A stretch of 64,000 nt of DNA from Alentia gelatinosa (taxonomy: Eukaryota > Annelida > Polychaeta > Phyllodocida > Polynoidae). Location of the stretch: the NCBI GenBank assembly GCA_950022655.1, contig OX465584.1:6581694-6645693 (forward strand), given 5' to 3'. Shown here piece after piece: positions 1 to 11,384 of this stretch. Position numbers and translations under genes: made by a program. Each line of letters begins with the position of its first letter. The stretch's first letter is position 1. The notes beneath the pieces are model-generated. The model did no database searches and was not told the DNA's origin. It was given only the letters and a program-made list of their open reading frames with translations.

Positions 1-319
1 AACAAATAAACAAAGAGTTAATGCGAGAGTCCATACCGAAATATCCAGTTGGATAAAAAAGGAATTGTAACATCCTATCTCTGTAACAAAGAGTTTAGTA
101 TACACAATACAAATGATCTCTGAGGAAATTTTGGTACAAAAACTGAATATATATATAACTGATTGTAAGATTGACAAAACAGAAGAAACTATTATGTCAT
201 CTGCTAAAGGTCAAAACTGAAAACTTTCTATACTGTTAAATTAAGGTCTATGGTTTACCCCCTTTTTGTGATCCTCATGAAAGAAAATGAACTGTTTATT
301 TTTTAGATATATTACTATT
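1..319. other. AT-rich stretch, nothing recognised
   Basis: AT-rich DNA without a convincing open frame, RNA fold or tandem repeat. It ends where the first hairpin-tailed element begins. Confidence 0.4.
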
Positions 320-622
320 TATCCTACCCCTAATATAAAATCCCATAGGCTTAACATTGAGTTTCCGTATGCTACGCTGACTGGCATACAGAGTTTTATA
401 TGCCACTAGTGGCATACAGAATTGTTATCACTTAATATTCCAAAATCTAGGAGACGGGGTAGGATAAAATCAAAACCTGATTCGTTTTAATCATGGCTAC
501 CGCATGCCACTCCTGGGGTTTTGGCTCCGGACTTCACTCGGCGTCGCCTCATGAAGTCACTATGCCAAACTCCAGTCGTGGCATACGGTGGCCAAGATTA
601 AAACTCATCCAGTTTTACGATA
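320..622 (+). mobile_element. Hairpin-tailed element, TATCCTACCCC family (copy 1)
   Basis: The element opens with TATCCTACCCCTAATA at 320 and has the inverted terminus GGGGTAGGATA at 456-466. A long imperfect hairpin follows: GTTTTAATC near 484 pairs with GATTAAAAC near 596, and the apex contains CTCGGCGTCGCCTC near 538. The box also holds a small palindrome, ATGCCACTAGTGGCAT. It carries no coding sequence. Termini and tail match the element carrying the tyrosine recombinase gene at 16594-19483, so this is probably a non-autonomous relative. The tail ends in TTTTACGATA, as in the copy at 30299. Confidence 0.75.
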
Positions 623-825
623 ATAACATATGAAAAATATGTCACTAGAGTATGCTCATTTGTATGACGGGTACGTAGACGTACAAAGCAGCATGCTATG
701 AAAACCGGCCACTCAGGCTGATAACATGTCTGAACATATTGTCAAATAAGCTGAATGATGGTCAAAAAGGAAAAGACGACTATGTTTTGTAAAGCCAATG
801 AATATGACAATAAAGCAATTTGAAC

Positions 826-850
826 CCCCCCCCCCCCCAAAAAAAAAAAG
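826..850. repeat. poly-C / poly-A tract
   Basis: A run of about 14 C is followed directly by about 13 A. It is a simple-sequence tract. Confidence 0.8.
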
Positions 851-989
851 ATTAACATCGGTTGTGATTACATGTACAAGATTCCGATAAGTTACTTTAC
901 ATAGGATTATCATTGCTACTATAGCTATATTGATATGTTGATATTTGATGTGATGAGATGGGAGGATGGGAAATAGCTTACAACTTGGT

Positions 990-1165
990 TTCTACATCAA
1001 TTTGTTAGCTATGAATTCTCCATATTGAATATGTCTTCTCTCAGAGCCTCCATAGAACTAAACTTGGTTTGAGGCGCACACAGAGTGATACCGTGTGGGA
1101 TCTAACCCGACCAACCCCCTACATGTCGTAGCTCAGTGTAAACAGGGGTCGGTTCCCAATTTAGC
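990..1165 (+). repeat. Dispersed repeat R1, copy 1
   Basis: About 175 bp similar to 13957-14133 and, inverted, to 46200-46340. Shared blocks include CAATTTGTTAGCTA, TTTGAGGCG and GTAGCTCAG. I see no coding capacity. The class is unknown; it may be the end of a larger transposon. Confidence 0.6.
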
Positions 1166-1263
1166 GCGTCCCATACTCGCTAACGCCACCTATCGGCTGC
1201 TGGGGGCTGACTTATTCCGGTTGCCTGGAGGTCTCAATGCCTTACACGAGGAATCATAGCTCA

Positions 1264-1312
1264 CCCCGCCCGCCCGCCCGCCGCCCGCCCGCCCGCCGCC
1301 CCGCTCCTCCGC
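1264..1312. repeat. CCCG-rich simple repeat
   Basis: Runs of CCCGCC units with little other content. The open frame crossing it is an artefact of low complexity. Confidence 0.75.
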
Positions 1313-1603
1313 CGGTCGATCCCCTTTTAATTAGATCTATTAAGAACGCGGCACCGAAGCAGACGACTTTTCACTCTCACAGGAGGCGCTGCGAGCACCG
1401 GAAGTCGCTCTCCGGTTGCCATGGCGACGCGCGGCGCTGGTTGCTGTAGGTCTCGGGCCAGATAAATGTATCATTTCTGGCTGGTCGGGAGAGAGGGAGG
1501 GAGGGGAGTGAGGAGCGAGGATTCCAGGCGACAGCCCAAAGCAGATTGAGGGACATCGGTCTTGGCGCCAAAAAGGTTGTATTGGATGGCGCGTGGGTGG
1601 TGG

Positions 1604-1975
1604 TTTTACAAGTGTGTGGGTGGTGGGTGTGTGGGTGATGGTTGTGTGGGTGTGTGGGTGTGTGGGTGGTTGGTGTGTGAGTATGTGGGTGGTGGGTGTG
1701 TGAGTGTGTGGGTGGTGGGTGGTGGGTGTGTGGGTAGGTGGTTGTGTGGGTGGTTGCTGTGTGGAAGGTGGGTATGTGGGTGGTTGGTGTGTGAGTATGT
1801 GGGTGGTGGGTGTGTGAGTGTGTGGGTGGTGGGTGGTGGGTGTGTGGGTAGGTGGTTGTGTGGGTGGTTGCCGTGTGGAAGGTGGGTATGTGGGTGGTTG
1901 GTGTGTGGGTGTGTGGGTGGTGGGTGGTGGGTGTGTGGGTAGATGGTTGTGTGGGTGTGTTTGTGTGTGTGTATA
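1604..1975 (+). repeat. GT-rich minisatellite, about 114-bp higher-order period
   Basis: The array is built from GTGGGTGGT-like words. A longer unit recurs with a period of about 114 bp; for example GTATGTGGGT appears at 1681 and 1795. The strand is strongly G/T-biased. The 126-codon frame across it reads a Gly/Val/Cys/Trp repeat and is not taken as a gene. Confidence 0.85.
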
Positions 1976-2382
1976 TGTGTGATTTGTATTTAGGTATACA
2001 ATGCTTTACTACCTTGGTGTACTGGCAACAGTTTATTTCTTATTTCAAGAATGTTGAATAGAAATTTGAAATATTAAAATACAAATCAAGAGAAATTAAT
2101 ACTGAATATACAATATAAATAATAATACTGAATATACATATATGTGAAATGAATAATTTAAGAACAAGAATTTTTTTTCAATAAATGCAATGAATAAATT
2201 AGTTGAATATATTTCAGGTAATACTTAGAATTAGATTGAAAATAATGAAAAAAATAGATAAATAAAGAATGTGGGAGGTGCGTGTGCGGGTGGTAGGCAG
2301 GAGGTTGTTCTTCAAGCGCCTTAACCCACCCTTCACTGTGCTGGTAATCTCAAGGAGCTGAAGAGGGCACGTTTGTGAATAA

Positions 2383-2816
2383 AGGGGGGCTTCCACCAAC
2401 CACGACAAGGCTACGACAAGTGCCGACATGAAAGTTCCAATCACAGCCTTGTCGCAGCCATGTCGTAAGAAGGGGGGCTCTGCGACAGCGTTGTCAGGGT
2501 ATATTGGGAAGTGCACGCTCCACCAAAATTTCCTAACGTAGACCTCTGTGACACGCTTCCAACACGCCATGACACTCCTCTACAAGGGTCCAGTCGTGGG
2601 AAAAATCGAACATGTTCGATATTGTCTTAACCTTGTCAGAAGGCCCCCGACAAGCTTCCAGTTGCAGCCTTTCATGGCCTTCTCGTAGACTCTTGTCGGG
2701 AACTGGGATTCACCAACCACGACAAGGCTACGACAAGCCTTCCAATCGTAGGCCCTTCGTGGACCTTGTCGGATAGCCATGGTCATAGCCTTGTCTTGGT
2801 TGGTGGACGCCCCCCT
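2383..2816 (+). mobile_element. MITE, 434 bp, PIF/Harbinger-like (TAA target duplication)
   Basis: The terminal inverted repeats are about 35 bp and match at about 90%. They begin AGGGGGGCTTCCACCAACC and end with its near complement GGTGGACGCCCCCCT. The element is flanked by TAA at 2380-2382 and 2817-2819. A three-base TWA duplication and no coding capacity fit a non-autonomous PIF/Harbinger element. The interior contains more copies of a GACAAGGCTACGACA-like motif in both orientations. Confidence 0.75.
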
Positions 2817-2858
2817 TAATATGGTGTAGCCTTTTCCCAAAAAAAGAAAATATCACAC

Positions 2859-3038
2859 TTTCAGATTTAGAAAAACTGTACCTTTCAGATTTTTTGTATA
2901 TAAACTTCAGAATGAAAGTTCCAATCAGCGCTTGTCGCAGCCTTGTCGTAAGACCGGGGGCTTTACGACAGTGTTGTTTCAGATTTGGGAAAACTGTACC
3001 TTTTCAGATTTTTTGTATATATATAGATTTCAGAATGA
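2859..3038 (+). repeat. Pair of direct repeats around a MITE-like segment
   Basis: The words TTTCAGATTT, AAAACTGTACC and TTTCAGATTTTTTGTATAT occur in the same order at 2859-2913 and again at 2978-3038. They enclose about 65 bp resembling the interior of the MITE at 2383-2816 (CAGCCTTGTCGTAAGA). This is a local tandem duplication of about 118 bp. Confidence 0.7.
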
Positions 3039-3039
3039 T

Positions 3040-3663
3040 GTCCATTATTTACTTTAAAGTAAATGTTCATACAAATTGATGTCATATAAATGTGCGCCTG
3101 TCTCTGGGACAAGAATCTCCTAGTGGGAATCAGCCTTTACTAAAATCACTCCCGTGGTAATTAAAGTCTACTTTGCTGCGAATCTAAAGAGGGAAATTAC
3201 GCTAGGTCCATTACTCATAGCACTATAGAAACATATTTCGACCAGGACTTCGCTACACAGAGCATAGCATTGAACACTATTCCCATCAAATATCACCACT
3301 TCGCGCCGATTTCTAAACGGTTGCTTCCCAATTTGCCTGAAGTAATCACATCACTCCTTCTATGTAGGAGACAGTCATTGCATTTGGAATTTCATCACGG
3401 TCTATTCAACATAGAAAAGGACTAGAATTTCCATCATAAGAATAAGATTTAAATAATTGAATATAATACTTTTTACATAACACGCCTTGCATCCTTCTAT
3501 AGAAGTGTAAGTTGTAATCTTATTTCGCATATTTGATTTTCTCTGCTTCATCAAAAGTATCAGTTGGATTACCATAGCTCAGAATTTTGAATAAAACCAT
3601 TTGATCACCGGCGTAAGCCCCTGCTGCCTACTTTCCTCATCTGTAAGTATGATAAGAACGCTT
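3040..3663. other. No recognised feature
   Basis: Ordinary-complexity AT-rich sequence without splice-linked open frames or repeats shared with the rest of the window. Confidence 0.35.
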
Positions 3664-3808
3664 ATTACCCACCCAATACAGAGTCTCTATACTAAACCTA
3701 TTACCCACCTAATACTGAGTCTCTATACTAAGCCTATTACCCACCTAATACGGAGTCTCTATAATAAACCTATTACTCACCTAATACGGAGTCTCCATGC
3801 TAAGCCTA
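3664..3808 (+). repeat. 36-bp minisatellite, about 4 copies
   Basis: The unit contains TATTACCCACCTAATAC and GGAGTCTC and repeats every 36 bp. A related single unit lies at 33893-33925, just after a hairpin tail, so the monomer probably comes from a dispersed element. Confidence 0.8.
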
Positions 3809-4002
3809 TGGAGCCTTCAGATCTCTACTGAGTAGAATACGGACCTCCAGAATCTCCTAGGAGAATACAGCTTTTTGGGCCACTTGACGAGCATTATAGG
3901 AACTAATTTATATAAACAATGCACGGTGCTTGGGTCGAATTTCTAATTTTTGACAAGATTAATTTCTTAATAATTACTCGAAAGGTGAGTAATAAATACA
4001 GC

Positions 4003-4066
4003 ATTACCACAATTTCGATCTGAGTGGCCGTATTCTCCGCGTAGTTGACGCGAAGTATTACGTAGT
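4003..4066 (-). mobile_element. Hairpin-tail fragment (GATCTGAGTGG family), copy 1
   Basis: The sequence ATTTCGATCTGAGTGGCC, then GTATTCTCCGCG, recurs inverted at 10075-10130 and 53900-54003. It is the outer arm of a hairpin tail like those ending other elements here. The full element is not recognisable. Confidence 0.5.
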
Positions 4067-4129
4067 GTCTATTGTGTATTTATTTGGCCCCTATTTATTA
4101 GTCAAATATAGGCTTCCAGCATACTGCAA

Positions 4130-4330
4130 AAAATTATCCCTTCACTATCTGCTTACTATTCACTGTGATATGGTGAATGGAGCAGGGTGCCAGTGTCTCA
4201 AAGGCTAGGAGGCATGCCCAGCTGATCATGACCAATCACTCAAGACCAAAGTACCTCAAAACCCACGGGTGCTTGATGTTTGGATCCTAGACCTGGGCAG
4301 TTGCAGAAATGGCAAGTTGACAGACTAATC
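4130..4330 (+). repeat. Dispersed repeat R2, copy 1 (partial)
   Basis: This matches 28150-28530 and 46346-46730 through blocks such as TTCACTATCTGC, TATTCACTGTG, GACCAATCAC and TTGATCCTAGAC in the same order. It looks like a transposon remnant of unknown class; this copy is the shorter one. Confidence 0.6.
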
Positions 4331-4446
4331 CTGACCAATTATATTGGTTTCTATGCGAGGAGATTAAGTCATTTAAATTGTCTGTATTCATAAGTACCAA
4401 AAAGACTGCATTAACACCATTTTATAGCAGCTCCTCCCTGTCTTGA

Positions 4447-4820
4447 TGTTGACCATACAACAGCCATGTAGTGAATGGCATGTTTACCCTGATTATTGCT
4501 CACTCTAGTTTCCAGTCTGGCCACATTGGGGCTAGGCATGCTGACATGACACCTGAGTTGTTAGTGACATGAGCGGCCCTACTGGTATGTCCGACAGACC
4601 AGAATGAGACTGGTCAATGCTCATTGGTTGTTGCTTCAACAGCCAATCCCAGCACAGAGTTTACAAGCTTATCCGGAAACCAGATGCTGCCTGCTGTATG
4701 TATAAAAGATGGTTGAACCTGTCAAAATAAATCAGTTAAGTTCTTGACTCATAGTAGTACCTAGTACATCTGTGTTTCAGTTCTTACTCCCTTCTTCTTA
4801 AAGTCTACCCTTGCGCAAGT
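4447..4820 (+). mobile_element. Possible solo LTR or promoter-bearing retroelement end
   Basis: A TATAAAAG box at about 4701 is followed about 25 bp later by AATAAA. TG near 4447 and CA near 4816 could bound an LTR. I could not find a target duplication or an internal retrotransposon region. It could equally be a fortuitous promoter-like stretch. Confidence 0.25.
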
Positions 4821-4829
4821 CAGGCTCTA

Positions 4830-5300
4830 GGCTTTACAATATGACATAGACCCTCCAGAGGTTACTAAACTCCCTATTATCGCCCCGGGTAAGTAAAAGT
4901 TCCGCTCCCGACAGACTGCCCACACTACGACTACATGAACCATAGTTTCCTGATTTATAATTGGAAAAATTGAATATCATTTCGGATTTACAAGTAGAAA
5001 TAGCTGAAATTTCCATTTCTTGCATCAGAATTTCAATTTGAGAATTTCTGGAAAAAGGTGAACCTGCATTAATTCTGGGTTACGGGTCAAGGGTCTATCA
5101 CCATACAACGTCGGCAACCAGCGAACAACAGCACTTGTAAAACAGACTGAATTATGGGATACCTCAATAGGGTCCATTAGCAATTACTACATCAATTAGC
5201 CAAAAAAAACATCATAATCTACATGTGCAATCAGTGATTTAACCTTCATGTCGCTCCTCCCCATCCTTTCCACAACTGCTTTCACCAGCCTGTCTTTGGA
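4830..5300. other. No recognised feature
   Basis: Mixed-complexity sequence with no long open frame, shared repeat or obvious inverted repeat. Confidence 0.35.
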
Positions 5301-5504
5301 AGGCTGGCTTATTTTGCAGGTTGGTGTTGGGTAAAGGTGTGAGATGGATGAGGGTAGCTCAGACCTGTCTGTGGGGCCCGGGGTCTGTGCATACCACCGT
5401 CACTACTCCTGTCTCCACCTTGAAGGATCACCCTCCCCATTCATCCATCACAATCAATAATCCATCCACGTGCATTCGTCAGTACAGCTGTCTCTATCTG
5501 CTGT

Positions 5505-6535
5505 GTGACAGAAGGTGGGGGGGACCAGACTCAGCCAGGTTTACCATATAGATACACACACACATTCACTATTATAGATGTGTACATCGGCTGTGCGACA
5601 GAAGGGGAGGGGGACCAGACTCAGCCAGGTTTATCATATAGATACATATACATGTTCAACATTAGGAATGTGTATGTCTGCTTTGTGATAGAAGGTGGGG
5701 GGACCAGACACAGCCAGGTTTACCATATAGATACACACACACGTTCACTATTATAGATGTGTATATACCACTAGACACAGCCAGGTTTATCATATAGATA
5801 CATATACATGTTCACCGTTAGGAATGTGTATGTCTGCTGTGTGATAGAAGATGGGTGGACCAGACTCAGCCAGGTTTACCATATAGATACACACACACGT
5901 TCACTATTATAGATGTGTATATACCACTAGACACAGCCAGGTTTATCATATAGATACATATACATGTTCACCGTTAGGAATGTGTATGTCTGCTGTGTGA
6001 TAGAAGATGGGTGGACCAGACTCAGCCAGGTTTACCATATAGATACACACACACGTTCACTATTATAGATGTGTATATACCACTAGACACAGCCAGGTTT
6101 ATCATATAGATACATATACATGTTCACTGTTAGGAATGTGTATGTCTGCTGTGTGATAGAAGATGGGTGGACCAGACTCAGCCAGGTTTACCATATAGAT
6201 ACACACACACGTTCACTATTATAGATGTGTATATACCACTAGACACAGCCAGGTTTATCATATAGATACATATACATGTTCACCGTTAGGAATGTGTATG
6301 TCTGCTGTGTGATAGAAGGTGGGTGGACCAGACTCAGCCAGGTTTACCATATAGATACACACACACGTTCACTATTATAGATGTGTATATACCACTAGAC
6401 ACAGCCAGGTTTATCATATAGATACACACACACGTTCACCGTTAGGAATGTGTATGTTTGCTGTGTGATAGAAGGTGGGGTGGAACCAGACACAGCCAGG
6501 TTTACCATATAGATACACACACACGTTCACCATAA
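5505..6535 (+). repeat. Minisatellite with 156-bp higher-order unit (two about 78-bp halves)
   Basis: ACCAGACTCAG recurs at 5859, 6015, 6171 and 6327, exactly 156 bp apart. Each unit has two diverged halves, one with ACACACACGTTCACTATT and one with CATATACATGTTCACCG, both preceded by AGCCAGGTTTA and CATATAGATACA. Diverged half-units continue at 6940-7115, beyond an insertion at about 6540-6935. Confidence 0.85.
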
Positions 6536-6754
6536 AGAATGAGTGGAAAGTATTGCCTGTTCTCTATTAATCTTATGCATATTTCTTTACACTCCTCATT
6601 TCATAATTTCACCGTATTCCAGCATATTGTAATGCTCCATGTTATTATTACTATGTATATATTGTGATACTGTAACTAATGAACCTTGTGCAAGTTGCAA
6701 CCACTACAATGAAAACCTGTACACCTTGTAGCTTTGAAGAAATAAAAAATTTTA

Positions 6755-6933
6755 AAAATGTGATCCACCAAGAGTAAGCCATGGCCGGACGATGACCATA
6801 TGGAGGAATTGTGGATGTTGGCCGCCCAAATCGCTCATCAGCTCAGGTTGGCTGGGACAATTAGCCTGGAGGATCAGCAAATCGGCCGGAATCAGCCAGA
6901 CCAGCCCATTGAAAATTTGGTGGATCACATGCT
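6755..6933 (+). mobile_element. Inverted-repeat insertion inside the 156-bp array
   Basis: TGTGATCCACCAA near 6759 and its exact complement TTGGTGGATCACA near 6919 bound about 175 bp. The sequence interrupts the minisatellite, whose diverged units resume at about 6940. No coding sequence is evident. The preceding AATAAA-containing stretch (6560-6755) may be an older inserted retroelement tail. Confidence 0.5.
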
Positions 6934-7297
6934 TTAGGAATGTGCGTATCAGCTGTGTGTTAGAAGGGCCCACAAGACACAGCCAGCTTTACCATATCTA
7001 TAGATACACACACACATTCACCATTAGACATGAATATTTAAGCTGTATGATTGAAGGCAAGGGTCTACTTAACACACCAGGTTTACCATATCTATAGATA
7101 CACACACATTCACCATTCATATTTAAGTCAAAGGGTAGGGAACAGTGTTCCGTACTTTGACGTACAGATCACTGTTCTATACGATATTTTTTCCGTTTTA
7201 TGGCGAAACGGTGCGTATTTACAGTATATATGGCATGTTTATATAGTAAGAAGACACATAACACATGGGCAGAGCAGGGCATGTGGGGACACACACA

Positions 7298-7733
7298 AGC
7301 TCTGAGCAACTCTGAATAGCTCAAAACGGCTCCGACTAGCTCCAACCAGCTCTGACTAGCTCTGACCAGCTCTGACCAGCTCCAACCAGCTTCGACCAGC
7401 TCCGACCAGTTCTGACCAGCTCCAACCATCTCTGACCTGCTCCAACCAGCTATGACTCTGACCAGCTTTGACCAGCTCCAACTAGCTTTGACCAGCTCCC
7501 ACCGGCTCTGACCAGCTTCCACCAGCTCCCACCAGTTCTGACCAGCTCCGGCCAGCTTCAAACAGCTCCCACCAGCTCCAACTAGCCCCGATCAGCTCCC
7601 ACCAGCCCCAACCAGCTCTAACTAGCTCCCACCAGTTCCCACCAGCTCCCACAAGCTCAAACCAGCTCAAACCAGCTCAAACCAGCTCCCACCAGCTCCC
7701 ACCAGCTCCAACCAGCTCTGAGCCGCTCTGAGG
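7298..7733 (+). repeat. 10-bp minisatellite (CAGCTCCNAC type)
   Basis: ACCAGCTCCA / ACCAGCTCTG words repeat every 10 bp over more than 400 bp. On the minus strand the frame reads a Trp/Ser/Glu-rich repeat, an artefact of the short unit. Related 10-bp arrays occur at 39655-39950 and 54535-54705. Confidence 0.85.
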
Positions 7734-7983
7734 AGCATTACACATGGGCAGAGCAGGACGTCCCCAACCCACGCACAACACCTGCGTCGAGATGAATCCC
7801 TTCCTTCCGTTCTCCATTTTGAGCGAATTTAGACGCACGCTGCGTTTCCGTCCGGTCGGCCGCCCGTTCTCATAATGCTCTGGGCACCCTGTGTAGGCCT
7901 TTAGGTGGAGCGGAAGCCAGGCAGGCTGATGTAGGTTTGTATATATACGAGGATTTTTAACTCCCGACGCGATTGCATTATCT
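7734..7983. other. Unassigned sequence between array and MITE
   Basis: About 250 bp, locally GC-rich near 7850, with no recognised repeat. A 107-codon minus frame (7677-8000) spills in from the array and resembles nothing I know. Confidence 0.3.
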
Positions 7984-7986
7984 TTA

Positions 7987-8447
7987 AGCCCAATGCCCAT
8001 CTACCGATTTCGGAACATTTATGTACCTTTGTCGGCGACAAAGGGACGGTAACTTGTCCCAGTCAAGGCATCCTATAGCCCAATGCCCATCTACCGATTT
8101 CAGAACATTTATGTACCTTTGTCGGCAACAAACAGACGGTAATTTGTCTCAGTCAAGGCATCCTAAAGGAGTCGGCCATAGTCGGGAGATGTAGGACAGC
8201 TAGGCAAGGGTGAGCCACCGATTAGTGAACCACCTCCTTCAGATGTCCTTTTGTCACGGACAAGTTGTGGTTTCTATGTTCCTTAATCGGTGGTGAAAGG
8301 TTCATCAACATGTTGATAAATCTAGTTGCCGACAAGGGAACGTTGGTAAATGGGGCTTAATTGGGTTAAGTAATTTGCCTGTGACAGGTTTGCCGACTCC
8401 TATACAATTTGCGAACTAATTGTTAATCGGTAGATGGGCATTGAGCT
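7987..8447 (+). mobile_element. MITE with TTA target duplication and an internal about 92-bp tandem duplication
   Basis: The left terminus is AGCCCAATGCCCATCTACCG and the right terminus is its complement ending CATTGAGCT. TTA flanks both sides (7984-7986 and 8448-8450), again PIF/Harbinger-like. The left terminus plus about 70 bp is duplicated head to tail: CCCAATGCCCATCTACCG recurs near 8081, and GTACCTTTGTCGGC occurs in both. Confidence 0.7.
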
Positions 8448-8520
8448 TTAGGTTTATACTAGTCTTAACCCGTCAGCTATTTGCGGGTATCAAACTATCT
8501 GTAGCTCCTACTAGAATAAT

Positions 8521-9340
8521 GAACAGCTTTGTCCACAATTAGGACGTTTCCTGATATTACCCCGTCTATACCCCACACCAATTCAAACCGGATGCTGCAG
8601 GTTATAATGTGATCAGAGATCGCATGTTGTTGTTTTGTGTCTTGTCGCATTCTGTTGTAAACCTTATTATCATATATTTGTGTGCAAATATCTTAAATAC
8701 TACCCACTGCTAGGGGTACAGTTATAATAACGCTCGTGACCGCTGCGACTGTGACCCAATAAGTCATTAAAATGGCGTTTTTTATTGACTTGAGGTATAT
8801 GATAATAAGCAAACGTCCTCACTATGGACGAAACGGTTCTCGTTCTCAGTCAATCATCGATTTCATACTGCCTTCCGCCTATGGCATCAGGCAGTATGAA
8901 ATCGACAACTGACCTCGAACAGGAACAGTTTTGTCCACAGTTAAGACGTTTCCTAATATCATGCCGTCTACACTGGACGTCAATTCGTACCGGATGCTGC
9001 AGGGTATAATATGATCAGAGATCGCGTCTTGTCGTGGCGTATCTCGTCCTGTTCTATTGTAAACCTTATAAATTACCCGCCATGCCCTCATGCCCGCCAT
9101 AAGTCATTTAAATGGCGTTTTGCATTGACTTGAGATATATAATAATAAGCAAACGTCCTTCTTATGGACGAAACGGTTCTCGTTCTCAGTCAATCATCGA
9201 TTTTACGTATAAAATCGACAACTGACCTCGAACAGGAACAGTTTTGTCCACAGTTAGGACGTTTCCTGATATTACCCCGTCTATACCGGACGTCAATTCG
9301 TACCGGATGCTGCAGGATATAATATGATCAGAGATCGCGG
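8521..9340 (+). mobile_element. Head-to-tail cluster of hairpin-tailed elements (TATATACC family)
   Basis: A tail segment (TTTGTCCACA, GGACGTTTCCTGATATTA, CCGGATGCTGCAGG, GATCAGAGATCGC) occurs three times, starting near 8521, 8930 and 9240. Between tails lie bodies with GTCATT.AAATGGCGTTTT and GACTTGAG.TATAT, then a hairpin. At 8816-8948 GATTTCATACTGCC pairs with GGCAGTATGAAATC around an apex TTCCGCCTATGGCATCA. At 9158-9265 a shorter hairpin is present. Similar single copies lie at 33617-33892 and 38933-39203. Confidence 0.65.
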
Positions 9341-9640
9341 CGCCCAAATCCTCTTACACTCGCCTCCATCCCGGGTACCGGCCACTCCCCAACGCCGGCC
9401 CACCAGGCACCAGCGGGCGGCCGGATGTACATTTAGGACATGCGCAGTGGTAGCGGACGCCGCATACCGAGAGGCCCGGATGGACGACCTTCGATCCGTG
9501 AGGGATATGCTGGGAATGGCAAAAAGCAGCAATTACATGACGATTGGTGGGCGCACTCACTAGGGACGTTTGGCTTTTGCTAGGGGCTAGACTTGCGCAG
9601 GTCTCTTAATAAATTTGATGGGGCAAATTGATGATGCCAG
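9341..9640 (+). other. GC-rich stretch with small open frames, not assignable
   Basis: Open frames of about 70-80 codons exist on both strands of this GC-rich segment (for example 9324-9563 plus). I recognise no domain, and overlapping frames on both strands argue against a real exon. It is single-copy in the window. Confidence 0.2.
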
Positions 9641-10074
9641 GGATAAATAGTAGTTAAATGTCACACTAGTAAAGCTGTAATAAAATATACTAGAATTACT
9701 AGGAAAATCCAAAACGCATATCAATGCAATTCATGAGGAATTTTTTCTTTTCCTTCTTTTACATATTCTTGTCACTGTCCTGTTTGTCCTATTACTTAAT
9801 TTGCTAGAGTGCAAATTAGGGATTTGATGTATATATTGTTATAAATGCGACATGTAAAAACGCATAGACATATACGTCGACGCTACCAAATTGCGAAAGT
9901 GATGTTCAAAATGTGGAAGCAGTTAGACTGTATAGAGGAACTACGGCGAAATACGAGGATAAACCGGAAAATCAACTTTATACAAACATAGACGTCGCAG
10001 TGCAAAATATGAACGTTCGCCTGCGTATCGAGGGAATGAGATCTGGGAGGAAGTAAGCGAAGAAACGCAGAAAA
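9641..10074. other. No recognised feature
   Basis: AT-rich, single-copy within this window, without a usable open frame or symmetrical repeat. Confidence 0.35.
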
Positions 10075-10130
10075 CTACGCGTCAACTGCGCGGAGAATAC
10101 GGCAACTCAGATCGAAATCATGGTAATATT
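10075..10130 (+). mobile_element. Hairpin-tail fragment (GATCTGAGTGG family), copy 2
   Basis: CGCGGAGAATACGGC and ACTCAGATCGAAAT match the inverted copy at 4003-4066 and the direct copy at 53900-54003. Only the distal part of the tail is present. Confidence 0.5.
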
Positions 10131-10167
10131 GTGTATGTATTCTATGGTGTATGTATTCTATGAGATA

Positions 10168-10405
10168 CACCTTCGATAACACAGGGACATCAAAACTGGA
10201 TATACACTAATACTTTATTAGGCTTAGCTATAATATTCTTATCTTTTTCCAAGTTAAAACCAAAATAAATGTGAACTAACAAGTTAAGACAGCTCAGGCT
10301 ATACAATACCCTAGTTTGTTCCAGCAATTATATAAAAAAAAAACACTCCTGCAATCAAACCCACCGTTCACACGTTAGGTGGGATTGCTGTGATTGCAGT
10401 TACTG
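10168..10405 (+). repeat. Dispersed repeat R3, copy 1
   Basis: About 240 bp collinear with 22512-22750, sharing GATAACACAGGGACA, ACACTCCTGCAATCA and GATTGCTGTG-like blocks. No coding capacity. The repeat class is unknown. Confidence 0.6.
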
Positions 10406-10417
10406 CTCGAAAGCCCC

Positions 10418-10912
10418 CCAAGTCGCACAGTGTAAACTGGCCTTTAGCACCAAGTCGCACAGTGTGAACTGGCCTTTAGCACCAAGTCGCGCAGTGTGAA
10501 CTGGCCTTTAGCACCAAGTCGCGCAGTGTGAACTGGCCTTTAGCACCAAGTCACACAGTGTGAACTGGCCTTTAGCACCAAGTCGTGCAGTGTAAAATGG
10601 CCTTTAGCACCAAGTCGCGCAGTGTGAACTGGCCTTTAGCACCAAGTCGCGCAGTGTGAACTGGCATTTAGCAGCAAGTCACGCAGTGTGAACTGGCATT
10701 TAGCACCAAGTCGCGCAGTGTAAATTGGCCTTTAACACCAAGTCACGCAGTGTGAACTGGCATTTAGCACCAAGTCGCGCAGTGTGAATTGGCCTTTAAC
10801 ACCAAGTCACGCAGTGTGAACTGGCATTTAGCACCAAGTCGCGCAGTGTGAATTGGCCTTTAACACCAAGTCGCGCAGTGTGAATTGGCCTTTAGCACCA
10901 AGTGGCGCAGAC
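10418..10912 (+). repeat. 32-bp minisatellite, about 15 copies
   Basis: The unit contains CACCAAGTCGCGCAGTGTGA and ACTGGCCTTTAG and repeats every 32 bp, with point differences between copies. Confidence 0.9.
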
Positions 10913-11006
10913 AAATACGAAGATGTTCACGAGGTAACAGGGACTTCATATGATTAGGACAATTACTACCAGTAACTAGCCTGATTAGAGGTTTGAAACA
11001 GTTAAG

Positions 11007-11212
11007 CCTATAAGACATCGAAATTTGCTCCCGATTCATCCCGACCATCAGCTCGGTGAGAGTCGGGAATAAAATGTCGATGTCTTATACCTATAAGTGA
11101 AGGGTCGGTGAAGGGCGTACAACGAACCGATTGACGCAGATTGTCACAGACCCGACGGATCCGTCGGGCAACTGTAGAATCGGGCACAGCCATCGGGTCG
11201 GTGTCTTATAGG
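11007..11212 (+). mobile_element. MITE, about 205 bp, PIF/Harbinger-like
   Basis: The terminal inverted repeats AGCCTATAAGACATCG and TGTCTTATAGGCT match. The flanks are TTA on the left and CTA on the right, close to a TWA target duplication. An inner copy of the terminus, CGATGTCTTATACCTATAAG, lies about 60 bp in from the left end. No coding sequence. Confidence 0.6.
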
Positions 11213-11384
11213 CTCTAACCGGGAAGAGAGGCATCCATGTGTTAATAATGATCAGCAACCAGTCCAGATGGCGTTGAGAGAGAAAATCCTCGGTGAAGTA
11301 ATAAACTTAATCAATTTGAGCGTTAAGGCGATCGTCGAAACATCCCATTAAGAAGCCTTACATGGCGGGGTATTAAGAGAAGCT

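Noticed and set aside
320..622. Canonical Helitron
   Set aside because: The hairpin arms are about 50-60 bp, not the short stem of canonical Helitrons, and no 5' TC or AT target was consistent. A Helentron-like (HINE) reading remains possible.
1562..1942. 126-codon Gly/Val/Cys/Trp-rich frame
   Set aside because: GT-rich minisatellite with no other evidence of coding.
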